64,000 bases of DNA from Malurus cyaneus samueli (taxonomy: Eukaryota; Chordata; Aves; Passeriformes; Maluridae): assembly GCA_009741485.1 (NCBI GenBank), contig CM019230.1, positions 6,890,770-6,954,769 on the forward strand, given 5' to 3'. How positions within the stretch are numbered: the first letter of the stretch is position 1; each line of letters starts with the position of its first letter. The translations under genes were made by a program, and so were the position numbers. This document shows, one piece after another, positions 59,011 to 64,000 of this stretch. The notes below the pieces were generated by a model. That model made no database searches. It had not been told where the DNA came from and worked only from the letters and a program-made list of their open reading frames with translations.

Positions 59011-61965
59011 TTTATTACACCTTGGTTAGCCAAACAAAAAAAAAAATCTGCAGGTAAAAAAAGTTTTAATGGTCACACAGCACTTTATACATATATCGTA
59101 AGCAACCAAGCATCCACATCTGCACGTGAACGACACACCTCTAAGCATGGCCTCAATAGTCAGGTTTGTGTTTTTTATTCATTAAATACTGTACAGAATC
59201 AAGGCTACAAACTGATTTTGTAATGCTTCTTCCCCAACCCCAGCACTTAAAACAGTTACAGGCTGCTCTCATTTGTACATCACACAGTCGTGTAGCCAGT
59301 TTTAAGGCTAACAATATGCATCATGCTTTGGCTTTTTTTGTGTGTTTTTAATTTTTTTAAGGTTTTAGCCTTTTAAATTTTGTTACCCTTAAATATTACA
59401 TACATACACAAAAAATTACATAGCTGCAGTGTGCTCACCACCAACCTCATCACCCAGGAGCTTCACATTATCAAAAGCTTTAGAAAATTTGTAAACCTCT
59501 GTGCACGCTTGGGTTTGGGACAGCTGCAGAGAGCGAGCAGTGCCAGTGGGGCAGCGTCCCCTTCCAGAAGGGCAACATTCACCTCCTCGGAGGAAGCCCG
59601 GCCCGTGCAAAAGCTCTTGACTCGGAGCTGAGACTTTTGGGGCAAAGGGGAGGATGTGGCGCCCAACCCCTGCCCTGTGAGATGAGAGCTGCGGAGTGGG
59701 AAGGGAAAAGGGGAACCCTACAGCTCCTCCATCCCCAGAGGGTCCCTGCCTCCCTCCCTCCCTGTCCTAGGGGCTAAGGGCAGCGACAGCCTGGCTCTGA
59801 GGACAGAGGGTGTCTGTCTGTGCATCACCAGCCGTGGTTGTGCCTGCAATCAGCCTCTGCCTGTTCTTCCCCTGCCCTGGAGCAGTGGCCTCACCCCTGC
59901 CCCAGCCCTCTGAGACCCTCCCGTGGTCTGCTCAGAGGGATCCATTCACTCCCAAACGTGGCCGTGGTTACAGCTGCAGCTCACACTGCCCCTCCCAGGG
60001 CCCCCAGCACCTCTGCACCCCAAACTGGGGTCTGCCAGACAGGGAGGGCTCCTGGAGTACGGCCAGAGCTGCTGCACAGATGATCCACCCACAAAGCAGT
60101 GTCTGGAGAGCTCTGCAGCCCAGGTCTTCATCACAGCCAAGCCTTGCATCCTCTGGAGCACCGGGATGTCTTCCAAAACCCCGATGGTAGATGGGGACAT
60201 GAGAAGGGCTTTGTGCAGCCAGCCCCTGGCTCGGGAGTATCATGGGGGCAGCAGGAACGCACAGGGAGCTGGATGGAAGGGATTTGGGCTGGTGGGTGCA
60301 GCCCTCGGTGTTTCTGGGAGCAATAAGTACTGTGCCAACGTGCTGGGATTTCCCGCTGCTCTCCGACTCTAACCGCAGCCACACTGAACAAGAGCAAAAG
60401 CAAAGGGGAGCTTTGGCTCCATCCTTACCTCTGGCAGAGCCACCTGCTCCGCCCGACTCCTCCTCGGGAAGCCTGGCACCACTGTCTCCCTGCGCAGCTG
60501 GAAGCACCGACGGACTCTCCCTGACAGACTGTGCTCCCCGTGGATGCTACATGGGCGCCTCTCCCGTGCCTGAGCACGGGGCAAAGGCAGCAGGGCTGGG
60601 CTGTGACCACCCAGCCCCACAAGTGAAGGTAAAGTGTGTGCAGACAGGACCTGAGGCCTCAGAAATGGACCAAGGGACTCTGGCAAGTCAATGTTTCAAA
60701 GTGCTCACGGTCACCAGCCCAGGCTGCCCTCGCCAGGTGTTTCCCAGAGCGTTTGGCAGCGCCGTGGTTGGGATCAGGGATCGGATGTGCTGTGCCCACG
60801 GTGCTGCTGGCCACAGCCAAACTGCCATGGGAAACAGCTGGCAGGGGAAGGAGCTGATAACAGCCCAAAGCAGCGCTGGTGTAACAGCACAGGAACAGGC
60901 ACAAGCTGCTGCTGCTGCTACAACAGCATGACACAACTTCCCGGGGTGGCCCTGGCTCCAACAGCTCCGGAGCACCCGTGTACAGCTGGATGAGGCTGCA
61001 GCAGCCACGCCAGATTCATCCAGATCTACAACAGGCTCCAGGATCACTCGCTGCTGCCTGCCCGGGTGAGGCCGGGATCCAGGGTGGGTGTAGTGCTGTG
61101 TGACAGCCAGAATGGCTGGGAACAAAACACACGGATACCTAAGCAAGTAACGAGGGCAGAACCCCGAATCCCATGTATTTCTAGAAGACAGGCATGCATG
61201 GTGGGGAAAGGGAAATTTGCCTCACTCTGGAGAAAAAGAAGTGGGGATTGCTAGACTTGCCTCCCGGAGAGCAACCTGGAAGTTGCAGAACTGGATGCAA
61301 AGTCTGCAGGACTCCCAGGGCAGCACAAGCACCAGAGCTGAGTTCTGGCCCTGCCTACCAACCCCCACTGGAAGAACCTCGTAGCTATGGGTGAACAACT
61401 AAGACTAGAGCAACTCTGTATGGTGTAGACAACTCCAATGCAAACACAATCCAATGTCTAAGTACAGATAAGCTGGGATAGACTTCATAGAACCCATGGG
61501 AACGCCGAGAAAAATAAAAGACTGGGAGGGCATTGCCCTTCATTTCCAGAAACTACAGCAATCCCTTCTCCTGGCTGGAACCCCCACCAGAACAAACTGC
61601 TGGGTGTAGCGCTGGGTGGGAAGAGTCCTTGTGTGGAAATGTGCCCCAAGATGAAAGTGCAGAGGGAACGTGGCTGCAAGACTGCTTCTGTGCAGGTCTC
61701 AAATCTTACCATTGCAGGGTCAAACTTGCAAGAAGAGCACGTACTTGGGACAGGGGTAAGGAAGAGGGGTTGGGGGCAAAGAGTTATTCATGCTTAAACA
61801 ACCTTTCCTCAGAGGAGCACTCAGGCCTACCACCTTCTTTGGAACAAACCAAGCTGAGGAAGAAAAGCTGGAAGGAGAAGTCAGTTGATTGGTAACAGCA
61901 TTTGCCAATTTACTTTCTGCTGCTTTCCCTTCTCCCCTGCACCTGCCTGTCCCTAACCTGATGGT
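59011..61965 (-). other. UBE2O: UBE2O 3' UTR (inferred)
   Basis: On the minus strand, AATAAA motifs lie at 59174-59179 (in TTTAATGAATAAAAAACAC) and 59011-59016, within an AT-rich segment typical of a 3' UTR end. The stretch between them and the stop codon has no other recognisable gene. A frame at 59416-59610 is probably chance. The extent is inferred; a shorter UTR is possible. Confidence 0.5.
59174..59179 (-). terminator. UBE2O: Candidate polyadenylation signal of UBE2O
   Basis: AATAAA on the minus strand in an AT-rich context; the alternative lies at 59011-59016. Confidence 0.5.
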
Positions 61966-62720
61966 TTATTTGTCCTCTGTCCACTCTGGGATGTTGGCCC
62001 CTGCTAAGGCAGCCCGGTACTGCTGCAAGACACCGCGGATGCTTTTAATGAACCCCTTGGACAAAGGGAAGAGGGGAAACCCAATATCAGGGTAACCGCT
62101 CTTCTCCGGCAGGAAACTCCTGTAGCTCTTTCTCCTTTTCTTTGGTTTCACGCTGGGCTGCGAGGCAGAGTCCTGGGCAGCCTTCCCCTCGTCCGTTCGG
62201 TCTCTGGCCAGGTCCCCCCTGGCTTGGCCTGTGCTCTCCGAGTCTGAGTACTGTTGGAGGTCGCCGGCGTTGGGTGCTGCGGTCTGGAAGTCGGACTCGT
62301 CCAGCTCGTCCTTGCCGTCCAGCGCCGAGTCGGACAGTTCNGCGGCCGCCCCCTGCTCCGAGCCGTACTCCGCCAGCGCGGCCGCCGCGTCCCCGGGGCT
62401 CTCGGCCAGGCTGCCGCCGGCGCACAGGAGGGAGGCAGAATCGGCCCCGTTGGCCTGTTCGTGGCTGCGCTCCACCAGCTCGTTGGTCTCCAGCCAGGAC
62501 TCGATGCGGGACACCAGGCGCCAGCCGTTGCAGCGGAAATGCTCCCGGATCTCGTGCTCGAAGACCTCCACGGGCCGGCGCAGCAGCTGCATCATGGACT
62601 GCACCACGCGGATCAGCGTCATCTCGTTGTAGCAGCGGCTGTTCTCGTAGCCCTCCTGCAGCCCCCGGTCGCTGTCGAAGCCCGCCTCGTTGTAGTAGGG
62701 CTCGTTCACCAGGATGAGAC
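61966..62720 (-). CDS. UBE2O: UBE2O, last coding exon (C-terminal 250 residues)
   Basis: The exon starts after acceptor CCCGGCAG (phase 2, split Gly) and ends with TAA. UBE2O is a large hybrid E2/E3 enzyme that multi-ubiquitinates orphan ribosomal proteins, SMAD6 and others, in cytosol and nucleus. Visible parts are the end of the UBC fold, [20 protein letters not shown] to about residue 75 with helix [20 protein letters not shown], then a low-complexity acidic/Ser-rich linker. After that come the basic [12 protein letters not shown] (nuclear-localisation-like) and the conserved tail [20 protein letters not shown] ending EWTEDK. The catalytic Cys lies in exons outside the window. One ambiguous base (62341) makes a single residue unknown. 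The linker is diverged from mammals; the rest is near identical. Confidence 0.96.
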
Positions 62721-64000
62721 CTGCCGGGAGAACGGGACACCGAGGGGTTAAGGGAGGAACGCCAGGAATCACCATCCCCTGCCAGTCAATTCCTGCCAAG
62801 GGGTCAAAATCAAGGGTTGAGCACAGGCCAGGCTGAACACCCAGAACCTGCAGGTGTTGCAAGGGGAGCGTTGTGTGAAGTGGTGGGGACCTCAGACACT
62901 ACAGGGAGTGGCATCCACGTTCCTTGGCTGGCAAGAGCAGTTCTCTGCCAGCACAATGCAGAGGGCACAAAACAGCAGAGGAGGTCAAAAGGGCAGGAAG
63001 GGAGAGGTTTCACAGCTCCTTTCACTTCCCTCCTGCAAAAATCCCCACAAACACAACCAAAGCTTTTATTTTCCTCCTCTTAATCAGAACAAAGGCCTGA
63101 CTATAGCAATGGGCTTTGAGCTGGCCAGGTTCTGCCCTATCCCTGTCCTATCAGACAGTGCAGTTCTGAGACACAGAAGACCATGACAAGTCACCTTTAC
63201 AAAGATTTCTCCTGCTTGCTTCTGGTCTAATGAGATTACAGGTATGTAGCAACAGTACCAGGCTGCTGGCAGCCTGCCACAAGCTGCATTAGAGATGGGG
63301 AGATCATGAGTCTCTCAAAACCCAGGAAGCGGGAGAAGAGATTTTCCCCTAACACCAAGTTGCTCCAGTAAAACATTTAGTATTTAATTTTCTAAATTTG
63401 GATCCCTGGCTTTGTAAATGGGAAAAGGCTTTTATTGTGCTGTCCTTCCCCCACAGGAGGATACAGGTGGATTGTGGGAGTTCAGAGGAGCAGGAGTTGC
63501 CTCCCGTCAGCAGGAACCTTTGCTCTGTGTCAAAGATTCCTCATCACAAGCCTGGGCTCCCTGCACAGAAAGCTGTCCATGAGGAAGTTGTGTGATTTAG
63601 TCTGTCTGCTCCCCAACTGGATAGGGCAAAGCAAAGCCCCTGGGGCTCGTCTAGGCACACCCCTGATTATTCTCTGCATAAATACCAGCACCACGTGCAA
63701 AACACGCCCCATGTAGGATGGGCGGGTGACTCAGCGGGGATCAAAAAAAAGTCCTGCAACCCAGTTTAGCAACTTCAACTAACTTTGGTAACTGGCTAAG
63801 GACACTGTGGTTCACCTCTGCCAGCTCAGAGTAACAAGCAGACAACTCTGTGCTTGGCTGCTGCAGTGAGAAGAAGGGAAAGCATTGTGTCAAAGCCCTG
63901 GGATGCAGCCAGAACTCTGGGCATGAGGGGAAAAGCTGGCACCTGCTTCCACTGCTCAAGTGGAGAGATAAGGACACTGCTGTGTCCAGCAAGGTGAGAG
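62721..64000 (-). other. UBE2O last intron (partial)
   Basis: The sequence runs from the acceptor before the last exon to the window end. No further UBE2O exon (such as the one with the catalytic Cys region) is visible, so the intron is at least 1.28 kb. Confidence 0.7.

Noticed and set aside
59416..59610. Minus-strand frame ending AFDNVKLLGDEVGGEHTAAM, with an acceptor-like CTCTGCAG
   Set aside because: It looks somewhat protein-like but matches no neighbour I know, lies inside the inferred UBE2O 3' UTR, and has no partner exon.
61504..61510. AATAAA on the plus strand inside the UBE2O 3' UTR region
   Set aside because: It is on the wrong strand for UBE2O and more than 4 kb past the clear SPHK1 signals.

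Overview
This is a gene-containing piece of a bird nuclear genome. The evidence is three CR1 retrotransposon fragments of the avian type, GT-AG introns, CpG-island promoters, and a gene order matching human chromosome 17q25.1 (a block known to lie on chicken chromosome 18): UBALD2 (+), QRICH2 (-), PRPSAP1 (-), SPHK1 (+), UBE2O (-). Nothing resembles a bacterial operon, phage, CRISPR array or plasmid. The sequence has a 9-base N gap (41029-41037) and one ambiguous base (62341). Several GC-rich exons show frame breaks that look like assembly indels.

Layout. 1-5265: a 57-bp tandem repeat, a CpG-island promoter with three CCAAT boxes, UBALD2 in three coding exons, and its AU-rich 3' UTR. 5266-7092: intergenic. 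7093-12750 (-): a compact QRICH2-like gene. I could assemble it as ten phase-consistent exons giving 561 aa, with a 15-bp in-frame minisatellite in the middle. Its 5' end is followed upstream by a decayed tandem duplicate (13095-14110). 14111-17204: AT-rich stretch with no recognised gene. 17205-42420 (-): PRPSAP1. All ten coding exons were resolved and give exactly 356 aa, plus a possible extra first exon that would extend the N terminus. 42330-42760: its CpG-island promoter with YY1-type motifs. 42800-49540: intergenic with an AT-rich tandem block. 49540-57168 (+): SPHK1, with a CpG-island first exon encoding an SPHK2-like N-terminal region and four core kinase exons. 59011-64000 (-): the long 3' UTR, last coding exon and part of the last intron of UBE2O, tail-to-tail with SPHK1.

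The genes are neighbours by conserved synteny, not members of one pathway. UBALD2 is a small UBA-like protein. QRICH2 is a sperm-flagellum protein in mammals. PRPSAP1 is a non-catalytic regulator of PRPP synthetase. SPHK1 makes sphingosine-1-phosphate. UBE2O is an E2/E3 hybrid ubiquitin ligase. I found no evidence for a wholly new biological system. The most notable points are the rebuilt QRICH2-like locus (minisatellite, tandem duplication, intron duplication), the SPHK2-like N terminus on SPHK1, the possible PRPSAP1 N-terminal extension, and an intronic hairpin.
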